Part shown: positions 5,991-6,109 of the stretch, piece after piece
How positions within the stretch are numbered: the stretch's first letter is position 1
Layout: every line of letters starts with the position of its first letter
NCBI GenBank assembly: GCA_012511615.1
Contig: JAAZFS010000229.1
Span: 1 to 6,109, forward strand
Length of the DNA: 6,109 nt
From: Elusimicrobiota bacterium
Lineage (GTDB): Bacteria > CG03 > SLGR01
Reading direction: 5' to 3'
Translations under genes and position numbers: made by a program
The notes under the pieces: generated by a model
What the model was told of the DNA's origin: nothing
Seen by the model: the letters and a program-made list of their open reading frames with translations, nothing else
Database searches by the model: none

Positions 5991-6109
5991 TTTTTTGCAG
6001 GGCCCCTGTTTCTATCAAAAGCCAGCCACCATCTCTTAGAAAAAATTCCGCTCCGGAAAGAATAGCCTTTATATATTTCAAGCCATCTTCTCCAGCCCAG
6101 AGAGCTTGC
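5968..6109 (-). CDS. prmC: Peptide chain release factor N5-glutamine methyltransferase, C-terminal part (5' end outside window; ends at an in-frame TGA)
   Basis: PrmC (HemK) methylates the glutamine of the GGQ motif in release factors RF1 and RF2, using S-adenosylmethionine. The visible frame, from codon base 6108, gives QALWAGEDGLKYIKAILSGA, then FFLRDGGWLLIETGALQKNA, then VLSAA and TGA. This matches the C-terminal third of the PrmC Rossmann methyltransferase: ALxxGxDGL, GGWLLxExG and the GxxQxxAV helix. The catalytic NPPY motif would lie outside the window. The stop falls about 30 residues before the usual end, and the missing strands are encoded in the same frame just past it. Without them the central beta sheet would lack its last two strands, so the truncated product would probably be misfolded. 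The gene is followed by murA, as in the prfA-prmC-murA arrangement of many bacteria. Identification is good; whether it is intact, recoded or a pseudogene is open. Confidence 0.8.
   Translation of the reverse strand, partial: QALWAGEDGLKYIKAILSGAEFFLRDGGWLLIETGALQKNAVLSAA

Overview
The window carries one tightly packed block of genes, all read from the minus strand. In the direction of transcription (right to left) the order is: the 3' end of prmC (release-factor glutamine methyltransferase), murA, hisD, hisC, hisB, hisA, hisI, and then the 5' part of a CHASE2-domain membrane sensor gene that runs off the left edge. Coding fills almost all of the window. The only gaps of any size are about 65 bp between the prmC stop and murA, and 71 bp between hisI and the sensor gene.

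The core, 745-5902, reads as one translationally coupled operon. murA overlaps hisD by 13 bp, hisD/hisC and hisC/hisB overlap by ATGA, hisB abuts hisA with no gap, and one base separates hisA from hisI. MurA makes the first committed peptidoglycan precursor. HisD, HisC, HisB, HisA and HisI are five enzymes of histidine synthesis (steps 3 and 4, dehydratase, transaminase and dehydrogenase). The genes for the remaining steps (hisG, hisE, hisH, hisF and a histidinol-phosphate phosphatase) are not in the window. The survivors keep the classic D-C-B-(H)-A-(F)-I order, as if G, H and F had dropped out. HisD begins about 32 residues later than the E. coli enzyme, exactly where hisG often sits between murA and hisD.

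The most unusual feature is at the right end. The prmC frame meets an in-frame TGA (5968-5970), but the same frame continues beyond it with an intact, recognisable PrmC C-terminus until a TAA at 5872-5874, inside murA. TGA is used as a normal stop by hisA, hisC and hisD here, so a general code change is unlikely. A recent nonsense mutation, a sequence error or UGA readthrough remain possible.

At the left end, a long open frame with no stop inside the window encodes an N-terminal membrane anchor followed by a clear CHASE2 extracellular sensor domain. Its output domain lies outside the window.

Organism: a bacterium of moderate GC. The prmC-murA-his arrangement resembles that of Deltaproteobacteria/Desulfobacterota such as Geobacter, and murA next to his genes is also common in Beta- and Gammaproteobacteria. 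CHASE2 sensors are frequent in deltaproteobacteria, spirochaetes and cyanobacteria. This placement is inferred from gene order and is not proven. Apart from the prmC stop and the reduced his cluster, the content is ordinary housekeeping metabolism; I see no convincing new multi-gene system.
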